Below are positions 13,454 through 28,300 of a stretch of DNA of 64,000 bases, piece after piece; within the stretch, counting starts at the first letter, position 1, and each line of letters opens with the position of its first letter. Source of the DNA: Tupaia tana (taxonomy: Eukaryota > Chordata > Mammalia > Scandentia > Tupaiidae). The DNA lies in NCBI GenBank assembly GCA_026018925.1, contig JAKSZU010000008.1, forward strand, positions 63,573,027 to 63,637,026, given 5' to 3'. The notes below the pieces were generated by a model. The model had not been told where the DNA came from. It ran no database searches and was given only the letters and a program-made list of their open reading frames with translations. A program made the position numbers and the translations under genes.

Positions 13454-16400
13454 TTACTTATCGGAGAGGTTTTTGCTATAGGGTATGTGCGCTCGCCAGA
13501 AAGACAGAGAGAGACAGAGAGACAGAAAGCGAGAAATCACCCCCCAGGGGGGATGGTCACGCTGCAATCCCTTCTCCTTCATTCTCCTCTCTGGATCTTG
13601 GGCACGCACGCACATGTGCCCGGCATGAGTTTAAGCCACCAGGTACGGGACTCAAACCACCATCGACTACATGGGAGTCCAGCAACATTGCCATTACACC
13701 AACTTCTGGTCCCTGGGAAAGGATACTATTATGAAAACAAAATGCCTAAAAAGTCTGCTTAGAGGGGGAGAGTAATTAAAAATAATGTTGAGAACTACTG
13801 CCTTTACTGGATTAAAGGAGCAAAGAAAAACTAATGAGGTTTTCATGATAATTTGAACAACTTTGTTTAATTTTTAGAAATGTCTTTCTGTATCTGTGTT
13901 ACAGAAAATGTTTTTTCAATCCTCTTTCTCCTAGGAAGTGCAAGAATAAGTAATGTGGAGTTTTATCACAGTGGTCAAGAGGGTTACAGGGATAGCACAG
14001 ATCCAAGATATGCTGTAACATTTCTTAACCTTGGACAGGTTTGTGCTTTATTTTTAATTTCTGCAAATAGTAAAAATGTGCAAAGCACTTTTATTTTTAA
14101 AACTTAACAAAATAGCCACATCTTAGAATAGCTAAAATTATGTTCTAAGAAAACTTTCTTAGATTATCTTTCCCGTTAATATGCTTAAGGTCATAGCATT
14201 TGATTTAATTCAATGATACATTTATTTAACCTTAAACCACTGAAAACAAATGCTGAAGGAACTGAAGATCTTTAATAGTGGCTCACATGTCTATTTTGGA
14301 ATTATCAAAGTTATTTTTGCCAAAAAGTTTCTATTGAAATGATTAATACTTAAATTTTTTAGATGAAAAGTATTTTTATATATCTATGTCTGTGTCAGAA
14401 GTGGGGAAATAAATACTCTGAGGGAGCTGGTGATTAAGGAAAAATGGGAGAGAGCATATTTCTTAGTAGAAATAAAAAATAATCTGTAGATTTAATTTGA
14501 AATCCCTAATCTATTCACTGACTTACAGACATTTGAAATGCCACTTCTTGCCTGAGGTATTATTATTATTGTAGTTTAAAGAAAAGATTCATATTCATTG
14601 TATAGTCAACTATTAAAAATAATTTTAGCACCTTCACATTTATTAAGTGTTAAAAGAAACATAAATGCATAGAAAAGCCCATGAGAATTTTTTAATCTGC
14701 ACTTAAAGCAAGCACATTTTTTGCTTTACTTAATCATAAATTCAAGACATATGGAAATTTCCCGGGATTTAAAGACCTATTGGGAAATCATCTGTTCTAA
14801 GGAAAGTAAATTGAGTATTGATTAAGGTTTGTTTACTAAAAATCACCTACTTCAAATTTTTTTCTCTAATTTTATTTTTAAAATGTTGACTGAATCCCAA
14901 TGTTTTATAGATTCGAGAAAATGGCTCATCATACCTTCGAGGCTGTGCTTTTCACCATGGCTTCTCTCCGGCAGTTGGTGTGTTTGGGACAAATGGATTA
15001 GACATAGATAATAACATCATTTACTTTACAGTGGGAGAAGGTAATATAATCATTTTTTGGCCTCAATAACATGTCCTTCTAAGGCAATCTTACTGTGAAT
15101 CGTAGAGCCATCTGTCCCATGGGTCTTCCTGTGAGGGAGGAAATGGTTTATATCTGTGCTAATATAGTAATTTCTTTTATTATCATTATTATTATTATTA
15201 TTTATATATTCAATTGCTATAAATCATTTAGATTGTAAAGAGACTTTATCCAGCATGATATACACCTCAGTCCAGCCCAGTTGAGAATACTATATACTTC
15301 CTCATCAACAGATAATAAACCATATCTGTGTCCCACAAATGTCTTACCTCTCTACTTTTTCCCCTAAATTTCCTTTCCTATGCTCTTCCCCTCCCACATT
15401 TTCATTCCACTTTGTCTCTAGTGTGCATAACAATTTTTAATGCTTTTATGTCTTCCAGTCTCTACCATACAATACGGACAGTCGGTATATGTTAAGTGGA
15501 GATATATAATGTCTCTCTTTCATAGTCCTACTTGCTTCACTGAACAACATATCTTCCATATTCATTCACTTTCTATCAAATTCCTAAGCCGTGTTTGGCT
15601 GTTGAGCACTTGAATTTGGCTACTGTACTGAGGAATTTAAACTTTTAATTTTAGTTGATGTAATTGTACTTAATTTACATTTAAATAGCCACATGAGGCT
15701 ATGGCTATCAAATTGGACCATAAGATCCTCAAATTTGTAAGAATTACTAGTTTATGATATGTGAGTTATCTAATCACTAATTATTTAAATTATTATGACT
15801 TTAAAAATATTCCTCACAGATCAGCCACAAAGATGATCACAAATAAAGGTTATTATTTTATAAAAAATATATATATAGTTTTCGGTATGTTTCATTTCTT
15901 TTATATCAGTATAAAGTATAATAGAAATATATCTAATATATATAAAAGTTATATGTGTGTTTGTTAAAATCAGATGTGAAACCCATGAACATATATTCCA
16001 GGAGAAGAATGGAGGAGAAGGAACTGTGGCATGGCCACCCCTTTGGGAGATGACTTCTCACTTTCTCACCAACTCTTTCAGCAAGCACACTGCCCTATGG
16101 CAAAAACCTTAAAAAAAAAAAAAAAAGTAGCATTCATTATCAAAGAGTTCAGAAGACTCACTCTAAAATCTAATAGGATAATTTATTAGACTCAAACTAG
16201 AAAAGTATTTTTGTGGAAAAAATGAAAGCTATTACCCCTAGTGTTCACTACAAACAGACATACTATATTTATTTTTGGATATTTCCTTTCTTCTATTTTA
16301 CTTTACAGGCATAAGAATATGGGGAGATGCCAACAGAGTCCGAGGAAATTTGATTGCACTTTCGGTTTGGCCAGGAACCTATCAGAACAGAAAAGATTTA

Positions 16401-19400
16401 AGTTCAACTCTCTGGCATGCAGCTATTGAGGTAGTGAAAACAAATGTATAATTATATAAAATTATAATTTGCATTATATTAGATTATCAAAAAATAATGA
16501 TGCACTTTTGCATAGGAAAACATTAAAAAAAAGTCATGACTTTTCTGATGACCTAATAACAACTGTTGAAATGATAAATCTCAAAATGTTACTGAAAGCT
16601 GTTTCTACCTTTGATAAAGATGATGAGCTAACTCAAGGAGTGAACTCTTAAAAAGATTTGTGAGCTCTGTAGTCATTTGTTTATTCTTTCAGTTGATGCC
16701 CGTTGGTTTAAATACTTCTATTGTTTTTTCCTTCTCTGTCGCTATTTATCACTTGACTGAGTGCCCTGCATGTTACTACTTAACTCTACATTTAGTTTCC
16801 TTCCGCCTATGAAAAATTAAAATATTAGCCTGTACAATCTCTAAAATCTCCTTCTCATCTAAAATCATTATGATTCTATATGTGAGGTTATTTATACTTA
16901 CCTGAAATTACTCATTGAATGCTTCTTATTTCCCATGAAATTTCTTCCTTTATACTAATCTCTGTTTAGATGTAGAGTGAGATTACAAGAGAGAAAACTG
17001 AACAGAGAAGGGGTTTGAAGAAGATAAATTTCTCTTGTTTTTACTTACCACATGCCATAGAATGAACAGAAGTTTTTTTTGTTTGTTTGTTTGTTTTTTG
17101 AGGTTTTCGCTATAGGGCGCGTGCGCTCGCCAGACAGACAGAGAGAGACATAGAGACAGAAAGCGAGAAATCACCCCCCAGGGGGGATGGTCACGCCGCA
17201 ATCCCTTCTCCTCCACTCTCCTCTCAGGATCTTGGGCATGCACGCACACGCGCCCGGCGTGAGTTTTAAGCCACCGGGTCCAGGACTCAAACCGCGGTCG
17301 ACTACGTGGGAGTCCAGCGACATAGCCATTACGCTAACTGCTGGTTCCCAATGAACAGAAGTTTTTAAAATATCTCTTGAAAAAGGGGGGAAGGATAAAG
17401 TAGTAATTATTACATTAAGGTAAAGTCTGAAAGATGGAACTCAGTATAAATTTATTAGGTAAAAGTGTTCTTTCATTTGTTTATAGATATCAGAGTGTCA
17501 TCACATGTTAATTCAAAATCTTTAAATTATCGATAGCTTTTTATGGGACCAGCAGTTGGTGTAATGGTTGTGTCACTGGACTTCCATGTAGTCAACCATG
17601 GTTTAAGTCCCAGACCTGGTGGCGTAAACACACACCAGGCGAGTGTGTGTGCGTGCCCAAGATCCCAAGGGGAGAATGGAGGGGAAGGGATTGGGATGTG
17701 GCAATGCCCCCTGGGGGTGATTTCTTGCTTTCTATCTTTCTGTCGAGTGCTCTCACCCTATAGTAAAATACCTCTCCAAAACAAACAAACAAACAAACAA
17801 ACAAAAAGAAAAACAAAAAAAACAGTTATCAATAGTTTTTAAAAGAAATAGCTACTTAATTTACACTTACACATTTCGTTTGAGTAATGTTTTTATAATA
17901 ATCTTTTAAAATATAGCTATTTAGTACATTCTCTGAATGATTGAAACATTTGACTGTTTTACCATCTCTATAGGCAAGAAATAAACCCTTTCTCTATTCT
18001 TTTGTTATCTACCACTTTGATGTGGCTCATAAAATAAAATTGTTTCATAGTTACCTGTTACTGTGCTAAACTATGTTTTGATTATAGCAGACTTTATGTA
18101 AAATAGTAACTTTTCCCCCTGAATGTTACATTCACTGTAATTGCCTTTTCTTTTTTCCTTAACAAATTAATTAAATTGGAAACAAAATATAACCTAAAAA
18201 ATTATAATAAAATTCTATAACCTTTCTATAATACTGGACTTTGGCCATAGTTTATAAATTTTAAACCACATCCACTAAATTTTGTGACTGAAATAAAAAC
18301 AATCTCTTTATTGCAGTTTTCTAATGAAGTCTAGAGTGTAGTATCTAGTGATGGTTTTATACCCAGAACCTAATGTAATTTCGATACTTCATTTTTAATA
18401 TAAGTTTGGGGTGAATAATTAATTGAATGTCTCCTCTTAAAAGCACAGTCATAATTAAAGTTTTTTGCAAGTAACATTGTATACTCTTAATGTACAATTG
18501 TATAACAGTTTGACCCAAATTATGTTCCTTCTGATTGTCCTAGGTAAACAGGGGGACCAATACAGTCTTACAAAATAACATCGTTGCTGGATTTGGAAGG
18601 GCAGGATACCGCATTGATGGTGAACCTTGCTCAAGTAAGTCTTTTCCCATAGAATGATTACAGATAGAGAATCACCAGTTAGAAACTTCTTGTAAACAAA
18701 AATTTTTGTCTATGGGTTTAATACGTGCTATCTCTTCTTTCTGGACACTGAAGTAACATGATAAATTATTCCAAGAAAACATTGGTTCTAAAGAAAAATG
18801 GATAGCTTTTTAAGAAAAACTTTGTTTTTCCAAGTTTGTGTTCTAAAAATTCTGGCCACAATTTCAGTTATTCATTTGATTTGTATTGGAATAGTGAGTA
18901 CCTTGTCTCACTACCGTTTACATAAAAACGGCACTTCTAAGCATACAGATACACGCTCATAGGAATATGCCACTATTTTATATTTATTCTGTAATAGAAT
19001 AATTACTCACTATTCATACGTTAAAAGCTGCACACATGAAACTCTCAGAAGGCATGAACAGACAGTTCTCAGAAACAATTCTCTCTATTAGATTAGTAAA
19101 AACATGGACGAACTTACATCTTCTCTTCGGGCAAGACCGTAGGGAAACAGGAACATTTACACATTGGTGGTTGAATGACCAAGTGACGTAATCTGTACAA
19201 ACATAATCTAGCAATATCTACCAAAATTACAGGTACATTTACTTTTGTCTCAGCATTTCCACCTCAAATACAATTACTTTCACACATTTAAGCATGATTT
19301 ATGAACAAGGTTATTTCTCACAGAGTATTTCTTCAACGAACAGCTGAAAGTCCCCCTTCCTGGTGAAAGAACACTAGTGTATAAAGTCAAGCATTGGAAC

Positions 19401-22262
19401 ACTAGGCCTCTCTATAAAAGGAAGAAGGGGGAGAACTCTATGTGTGGAAATATCCAGGTAATTCTGAAATGATAAGTTGAAGGTGCAGAATAGTATATAT
19501 AGAAGACTGTTTTGTTTATAACACATGTATAATATGTTTTGTGAAAGAGGGAAGAAAATAAAAATGTGTATGGCATTTTATGTAAACAGATTTGTGTTTA
19601 TATAAAAAAAGCACTTAAGTCTAAAATCAAAAGTACAGAAGGTGAACAGGAACAAGGCTGCTGGGAACTTATTGTGAAATGTATAATATTATTGTATATT
19701 ATTATTGTATATAACAACCTGTTGACTCTCAACCATATAAACAAACTATTACCAGATAAAAATAGTAAAATAAACTATAAAGCTGCTGACTTTATCCCTG
19801 GAGAAACTTAAAAGAATGTTAAAAAAATGGGACTTTTTCTGAAAAACAAAATTGTCTCTTCTTGAGTTAATTAACTCAACTTTTTTTTAATATTGCAGAG
19901 TAGTTATTTATTAAAGAGTATACTACTTAATAGGTATAATTTATATGCCATAAAATTCATCCATTTTAATGTTAGTCAATAAGTTTTCTTATTTCTAAGA
20001 TTTTTTTGATGGTTTGACAGTATTTTTTCCCCTGTCAATTCAAAAATGTGGACCTAAGCTTATTTTATTCTTCTGCAAAATACATTTAAAGGAATAAAAG
20101 TAGCTTTGTCGAAAGATTTAACAGGTTCCTTGATATATTCTCTTATTAAATATTTTCATTCCAACCCAACAGCTTAGCATGGCTTTCCTTGGGACTTAAA
20201 TATTTTCAGAGAGAGAGAGATTCTTGGTATAGGGCATGTGCACTTGCCCATGAGACAGAGAGAGGCAAAGAGACAGGAAGTGAGACATCACCCCCCCAGG
20301 GGGGATAACCATGCTGCAATCCCTTCCCCTCCATTCTCCTCCTGGATTTGGGGTACACCTCCACACATACCTAGCATGAGTTTCAAGCCACCGGGTCTAG
20401 GACTCAAACCATGGTCAGCCATGTTACATTCAGTGATGTAACCATCTGCTGGTTCCAGAAATTAAAATCATAAAATCTATCATTTCACTTCAAATTCTGT
20501 GAAGTTGTCCTAATAGCATTTTGAAATCAAAATATGATTTTCATTATATTTAATGTTCAATATGAACATTTACTAGTATGTGTAATGGCATGTAAAGTAC
20601 AATTTTCACTGATTATGTCAATATTCCTAAATACTTGCCAGTGTTTATAAGGAGGGTTTTTTGTTTTTGTTTTTGGAGAAGTTTTAGTTATAGGGTACAT
20701 GTGCTCGCCAGAAAGACAGAGAGAGACAGAGAGACAGAAAGCGAGAAATCACACCCGCCCCCACGGGGATGGCCACGCCGCAGTCCTCTCCTCCATTCTC
20801 TCCTCGGGATCTTGGGCATGCACACACACATGCCCAGCGTGAGTTTAAGCCACCAGGTCCGGGACTCAAACTGTAGTCAGCTACATGAGAGTCCAGCGAC
20901 ATAGCCATTATGCCAACTGCTGGTCCCTATAAGAAGGTTTTGGATTTACAGTAACTAAAATATGAAACATTGGAGCTAGACAGTGGCACAAAGGTAAGAT
21001 GCAACACTGTGGGGCGAACCCACATGAGAAGGTTAAAGGTTTGTATCCTGAGGTCTCCCTGGGAGTGCTCATGATCCAGAGCCGGCTAAGGGTGGATTGC
21101 AGCATTGGGACCCAGATAGGAGTACTGTCATCTTTATCTCTGTATCTCTAACTCTCCTTCTCATAGAATAAATAAACTTTTTTAAAAAATGGAACAGCTC
21201 AGAGAATTAGTTTAACCAATCCTTCTCTTAGACCAGAACCTGGAAGGGTACAGAGAAATACTGGATCATTGGGAAAGTGATACATGAATATAGAGTTACA
21301 TTGTGTGGGTACAAGTGAGAAAATGTAGGCCTTGTCTTAGGAAGGAATAAAATAAAAACCAGTCTAATCATAATAAAATGTAAAAACTAAAGGACTTGTA
21401 AGAACAAAATCAATAGAGGATAGGTGGAAACCAGGTAACAAGGAACTGGATGAGGAAGTTACTACTAAGGACAATTTAGGAGGTGGTGCTGCTCTTCCTC
21501 GGCCGTCCTCCAACTGGTGCCAGATTGGGGAGGGTGTTACTGAACTGATTTGGATATAAGTAAAACTCATTAAAATCCACTTTAGTTCTGCTCCATGTTG
21601 ATGAGTATATGGAGGATATTTGTAGGTATGTTGAGTGATTACTTCATTTGGAAACAATTTTGAATAGGCATTAAGACTTTTAATGTACAAGGAAGCTGAA
21701 GTTCTAAAGGGTCAAATAGCTTTTCCAAGGTCATGCACACATCAATTCAAAAAATATTTAAAAAGCACTTGTCAGGGCCGGCAAGTGGTATAGTATTTAT
21801 GTCACTGAACTCCCAACTGGCCAACTGCAGTTCTAATCCCAGACCCTGTGTGTGGAAACTCATGCTGGGTGTGTGTGCATGCATGTTCAAGATGCAAGGA
21901 GGATGGAAGAGAAACGATTATGGTGTGGCCAACCCCCTTGGAGAATTTCTTACTTTCACTCTCACTGTCTCTGTCTCTGTCTCTGTCTCTCTCTCTCATG
22001 AGCACATATGCCCTATGGCAAAAACTTCTTAAAAATAATAAATAAATATGGGACCAGCAGGTGGCGTGGTGGTTAAGGCGCTGGACACTCTCACATGGCT
22101 GACCAGGGTTCAAATCCTGAATCTGGTGGCTTGCTTTCTCGCTTCCTCTCTCTCTCATTCTCAACGTCTGTCTCTCTCTGGTCAAATTTAAAAAAAAAAT
22201 GAATGAATGAATAAATAAAATAAAGTAATTATTAAAAAAAAGTAAAAAAAATAAATAAATGA

Positions 22263-22301
<39 letters not shown>

Positions 22302-25300
22302 ATAGAACTTGTCTCTGCATTACCTTCCAGGCTCCTAGATTATGGCGGTGAATGAACTAGACACAATCTATTCTCTTGAAGCTTACATTCTAACAAGGGA
22401 GGAAATTAATAAATCACAGATAAGAAATAATAAAATAGCAGGTGAAAAAAATTTCATTGCAATGTAAAGTAACTGAATTGCTACTTTGAATAAGGAAATA
22501 AAGGAAGGCATTTGAAGGATGTGACACTTGAAAATGAAAAGTTCAGAAGAAACTGTAACAAAAAGTTGTGTAGGAGATGCATTTTACAGATGGAAAGTGG
22601 TGTCATTGTGTTTCAAGTTCAGGCTTGTTTGAATCTAAACCCTGTGCTTTTTCTAATAAAAAAAAATCATGATTAATTTAATCAGCTATGATAATTTAAG
22701 TTAGTACTAACTCCTAACCAAACTTTAGCAAATGTGTAGGTATACAATTATTCTGTGTAACAATGAAAAGACTGATTAGGTAAGAATAAATTCTAAATAG
22801 AGTAAACCATAAATGACAAAGTTATTAAAATGTTTGATTATCACATTAAAACGTATGATACATACATACACACACATATATGCATATAAAGCTCATTATA
22901 TATATTTGTATGAAGAATTTTGTTACCTTTAACTGATACTGCTTATAAAACTACATGACATGACTTGTAATGCTCTTGGGTTCTGTATTTCCTTTCAAGG
23001 TCAATCTAATCCCATGGAAAAGTGGTTTGACAACGAAGCCCACGGCGGTTTATATGGTATCTACATGAACCAAGATGGACTTCCTGGATGTTCTCTTATA
23101 CAGGGATTTACCATCTGGACATGCTGGGATTATGGGATTTATCTCCAGGTAAATATCATCAGCAACAGTGGTAGTTTATTTTTTTTATGACTGTTCTGAG
23201 TACTATATAACCTACAAATTGTTTTACAGACCACAGAGACTGTACATATCTATAATGTGACCCTGGTTAACAATGGAATGGCCGTTTTTTCCCATCATTT
23301 ACTTGCCAGCTGCTGTATCTCATAAAATTTCCAGTAAAAAAGTGCAAGTTAAGGTAAGAAATGTATATAACCACACTACAGAGAACGCCTCTGAGAAGAG
23401 TAAAATGACAGGAAGATTTATACACATGATTTCTTTGATTTTTGTCGTAGCTAGTGTACACCACCCTCCCATTGCCTTCACAGTCCTCTGCCAGGAAACT
23501 CTCCCCCCTTACTTCCCCCTCCCTTCACCTCTTCTTGCCTGTCACCTGCTATTCTTGCAACATTGGTTAAATTTCACTCTCTTTATGAAGCCTTTCCTGA
23601 ACCTGCTCCGGTGGTGATGACACTCTCTCCACTTTTCGTTTCTACTGTTCCCTGGATCTATTTCTATCATGGAAGCATAACATGTCATTTTGTATGATTG
23701 TTTACATGCCTGTCTTCCCCCTTTGCACTTTGTGTAGCAATCACACCTTTTTCATCTTTGCTGAATAACTGATGCACTTCTTGGGCCAGCTGTGATGGTG
23801 CAGTGGTAATACAGCACTCCTTCATATCAGACCCACATGGGAAGGTCCCACGTTCACACCCTCTCCCTATGGACACCTGCTGCAAGCATGCTTGTACTAA
23901 AGGTGGTGGAGGCTGAAGGTAGATAGTGGTCTGAGGATCCCGTTGGAGGTGCATTGCTCTCTCTCTCTGTCTCTCTCCTCTCTCTCATAGAAGAATTAAA
24001 TAGCCTTAAATAATTGAATGACCCCTTTGTAAATTTATAGCTTGTCTTCTGTTATAGTACAATTCAGTATTATTTTTTATTAATTTTTTCTTTTAGGAAA
24101 AGCTATCATTAATTCTGTATTTTTTTATTGGAAAAAATAGGACTCATTGATTGTTGGAAGTAGCCCTGAATTTAATTGCTCTGACATCCTAACTAATGAT
24201 GATCCCAATATTGAACTCACTGCTGCCCATCGGAGTCCCAGACCTCTATCAGGTGAAAAATTGGCAACTTGAATGTTGGTGTTCATATGAATACGTGTTA
24301 TTCAATCCATTAACTTTTTTTCCTTTTCATTAAAGGTGGGAGAAGTGGGATTTGCTGGCCTACCTTTGCTTCTGCACATAACATGGCACCCCGGAAACCC
24401 CATGCGGGGATCATGAGTTATAATGCTATCAATGGCCTTTTGGACATTTCAGGCAAGTTTAAGCAGAATATTTCACAAATTCACACAATTAAGTTCTATA
24501 AATATTGCTTCATCAGGAAAGTTATGACTCACTTTTGCATAGAAAAACAGAAAAATATAAAATCACCCCTGGGGGTGATTTCTCGCTTTCTATCTCTCTG
24601 TCTCTCTCTGTCTTTCTGGCGAGCACACGCACCCTATAGCAAAAACCTCTCCAAAAAAAAAAAAAAAAAGATTTTGATAAATTTTTACGTGAATCTGTTC
24701 AATATGACAAGCAAAGAAATCAGACATCAGAGAGTCCATTTCAAGAATGATGTCCTGGAAAAATTCTGTATCTTGAATAATTACATTTAATTTTTTTTCT
24801 ATAACAATAGTCACTGGTGTAGATCTAATATTAATTCATTTATATGATGTGTAAATTCCCTTTCATATTAGTAGGTGTATAGATGATTATCCCCTTTCAC
24901 GACTGAAAAACCTTAAGCTCATAGAACTCAGGCATCTTGTCAGAATCCCACAGTTTCTGGCAGAGCTAGTGCTAGTGTCAAGATGTGATTCAAGGTCCAC
25001 AGTTCTTTCACAGAACCAGCCTGCCTCCTTAGAAATGTAAAGCAATGATATATTGGTGAGTGTAGGGAACACATCTATTATTTTCATTGTTTTTATCAAG
25101 TACACCATGCCACTCTGTTTGTTCGGCAAGTCTCCTTTCTATGATAATTTCACTCAGTGTCTCTGAAGAAAGTAGTTTGATAAATTAGACATCTAAGATA
25201 GACATACAAGGGTCTTCAAAAAGCTTATGGAAATGCATATTATGAAAAAAGTATGCATGGATTTTAATTTTTTTGCACCAAAATAAGCTCATGCTTTAAT

Positions 25301-28300
25301 TCCATTTCCCATTACCTTTTTGAGGTCCCCTCATGTTATTCCTCATAGTTTTAGGTTCAGAAATACATAATAATGAACCAGAATTCTTCCATGTTATTTA
25401 TAATGATGACACTCCTGGAGAATATTATATAACATGCTATATAAATGTTACCTGAACATATATTGCCTTAAATTTGTTAAACGTTCTGGAATATTATAAA
25501 TGTCTTATAGTAATGAGCATGTCCTTATGAAATAGAGCCTTACAAGTGAAATTTGTTCAAGATCACCAACAACTGCTCTTCTTTCATAGAATATAATCTT
25601 AAAAGATAATATATGAAATATCGTTGACTTAGGTTGGATTTCCTAGAAGCAGAGCCCTAGATACGAATTTTTGTGGAAGTGGCTCTTCGAAGGAATGCTC
25701 TCAGGAAAAGGGGATGAATGATGGTCAGGACAAAAGTTGCTAAATAAGAATGTGATTTGACCTGGGTAGAACTTTGCTGGATCCCATCAGGGAACTCTAG
25801 ATGTAAGTTACCACTGAATTGCTCTCACATGTCAGGGGAGGCAGCCATTAGCACCCCATGTTAGTTTTTGGTTACTGCTCCCCTTGTGAGGAGGGTCTTA
25901 ATTTCCTGGGTGATGTGACTCCAGTTTGTCTGAAGGCTAATTCTCTGAAAAAGAGCTCTCAGTTGTTAGAAGCTAGTGCACACAGAAATGGGAGGTAGGT
26001 GTGCCAGCCTGTAACCACTGCACTTCTAGGACCGCTTAGATCTATTTGCATTTTTTATTAAGTTATATTAAGTTTAATCCCCCAGAATATGATTTCTTCT
26101 GGACCCTGCATGGTCACAATTTCTAGGAAACATTATAAAAAGGCTGGTAGTCAAAGTGCCACAGCTGGTCCCTTAGACCATATATGATATTCCTCATCTC
26201 TCTTCATTACCCTTTCTAAATTTCCTCCTCCTTGGCCAACACTTCTGCTAGTCAAGATGGTTTGCCTAGTAGAATGGTCCAGATCCTTATACCTGTTATA
26301 TATAGGCCTCTGATTCCTGTGTGCTGTGAAGCCATGATTTCTGTGCCTTCCTATTTACAGTTGACACAGGGCTTATGTCCCGGGGGATCGTGTAAGTGCT
26401 CCCTGCCTTCACTGTACACTAGTAGTCCTACCTCTGTGTGGTAATCAGGGTCAGTTACTTCTGCTAGATGGCAAACGCCTCTTATCTGACAATGAGCACA
26501 AAGTGACCAAGATATAGCATCACTTTATGTTTCTCTTGTGCCTTACCATGTGTCCTGGTGGAAACATTCACCTCTGGGAACAATGACCTCCAGACTCAGA
26601 GATTATAAAAGTAGAGGTTTCGCGGGCCGGCAGATGGCATAGCAGTTATGTCTCTGGACTCCTACATGGCCAACCACAGTTCAAGTCCCAAGTCCCAGAC
26701 CCAGTGACTTGAAACTAATGCCAAATGTGTGTGTGTGTGTGTGTGTGTGTGCTTGTCCAGAATCCCAGGAGGAAAATAGAGAAGGGATTGCAGAGTGGCC
26801 ATCCCCCCTAGGGAGTGATTTCTCACTTTCCCTCTCAGTCTCTGTCTCTTTCTCTCTTTCTCTGGCCAGCACATGTACCCTACGGCAAAAGCTCATAAAA
26901 AAAAAAAAAAAAGCATAGGTTGGAAGGACAAGTTTCCCAAGTATGTTTCCAGAGATGATGGCAAACAAGATTGGTCCTAGCCCTAGCCCTGGGTCTCAAC
27001 ACCCATGTATTCCATATTCGAGGTAGTGAGTCCCATACAGGCCTGTTACTAATACATTTTTGCAAGCTGTCATCTGCAAAGTTGTTACCTACACTGTGCC
27101 TTCAAGAGATTCAAGAGACTATTCTACCAATACAGTCATTTCCAAAAGCTATAGGATGTGATTGAAGCAACTGATCCATTGTGAGCCTATAGTCATGTGC
27201 CCACCACTATACTTCTTTTTTCTTTTTTTCCCCAAAGTGAATTCTTTAGTCCAGGGTCATATTATGTGAGATTCCATGTGACTCGTTTACTTTGTGAGTC
27301 CTAGGTTGGAGTTGCAGACTGAATCCCCAGAAGCAAGAAAGAAAAACTCCGGCTAGGAATGCATTTTCATACTTGTCAACATGAATTATTACCTTTTCCA
27401 GGGTAGAACATCTGTTATAATCAGCTTTAACTAAATTAGTCATTTGATTCCCTGAGGATCATTAGTGTAGTAAAGATTTGGCTTTGGTTTCTGTGCCTGG
27501 AAACCTGAGTCAGACATTAAATAGTGGAAGTAGCTTAGTTAACCATGGAAAGGAGGAGTCCATGCTGCTGGGGCTGTGAATAGCCTCCATCTCTACCACC
27601 GAGGCCACTCAGTTCATAAGCCTATTACATAAGGGTTAGGATGGCTGGGAACAGAGAACAGCTGACATCTGTCTGACAAATCCTGCTCATTTAGTTTTTC
27701 AAGGATTCTTCTGAATTGAAAGCACTTTGGGAGGCATTAACATGCCCATCGTACCCACTTCCACAGATCCATCCACATGCTTTTCCCTGAACATCCAACC
27801 TAGTTCCCTCCAGACCCCAGATCTAAACAGGGTACAAACAGCATCTCCTACCGTGGTATTTTATTAATATCCAGCTAAGCCACTCACCATTGCCTGTAAG
27901 CTGGTGTTTATTCTTCTTCAGACCAATTTTCTCTTCATACAAAGTAAATGACCCTGTGCACTATCACTTACTGTGGACCATTACTGTTTTTAAACTTCCA
28001 AAGCCATCCCAGCAACGGCACTGGTGTACTGGTTTATAATTCCATGGGGACAGGATCAGTGAAGGAGGAGATTTGCTTTGTACAGCATCTGCTTCTTTTG
28101 AAGTTTCTACATGATTTTAGTCAAGTAGGCAGAGAATTATCCTCTAAGAAGAGGGAGGCAGGCCATTCATACACATCCAAAATTTTCAGTGAATTCAGAG
28201 ACTTCAAGGTTCAAGTGCATTTTACCATATACCCCTATCCTGGTTGAGCATCCCACCATCTTTCTATAAGAGCCCTTACATTAATCTATGAGACTTACTA

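Noticed and set aside
22245..22304. Repeat array as a possible CRISPR or satellite
   Set aside because: Simple (AAAT)n from SINE tails, with no spacers.
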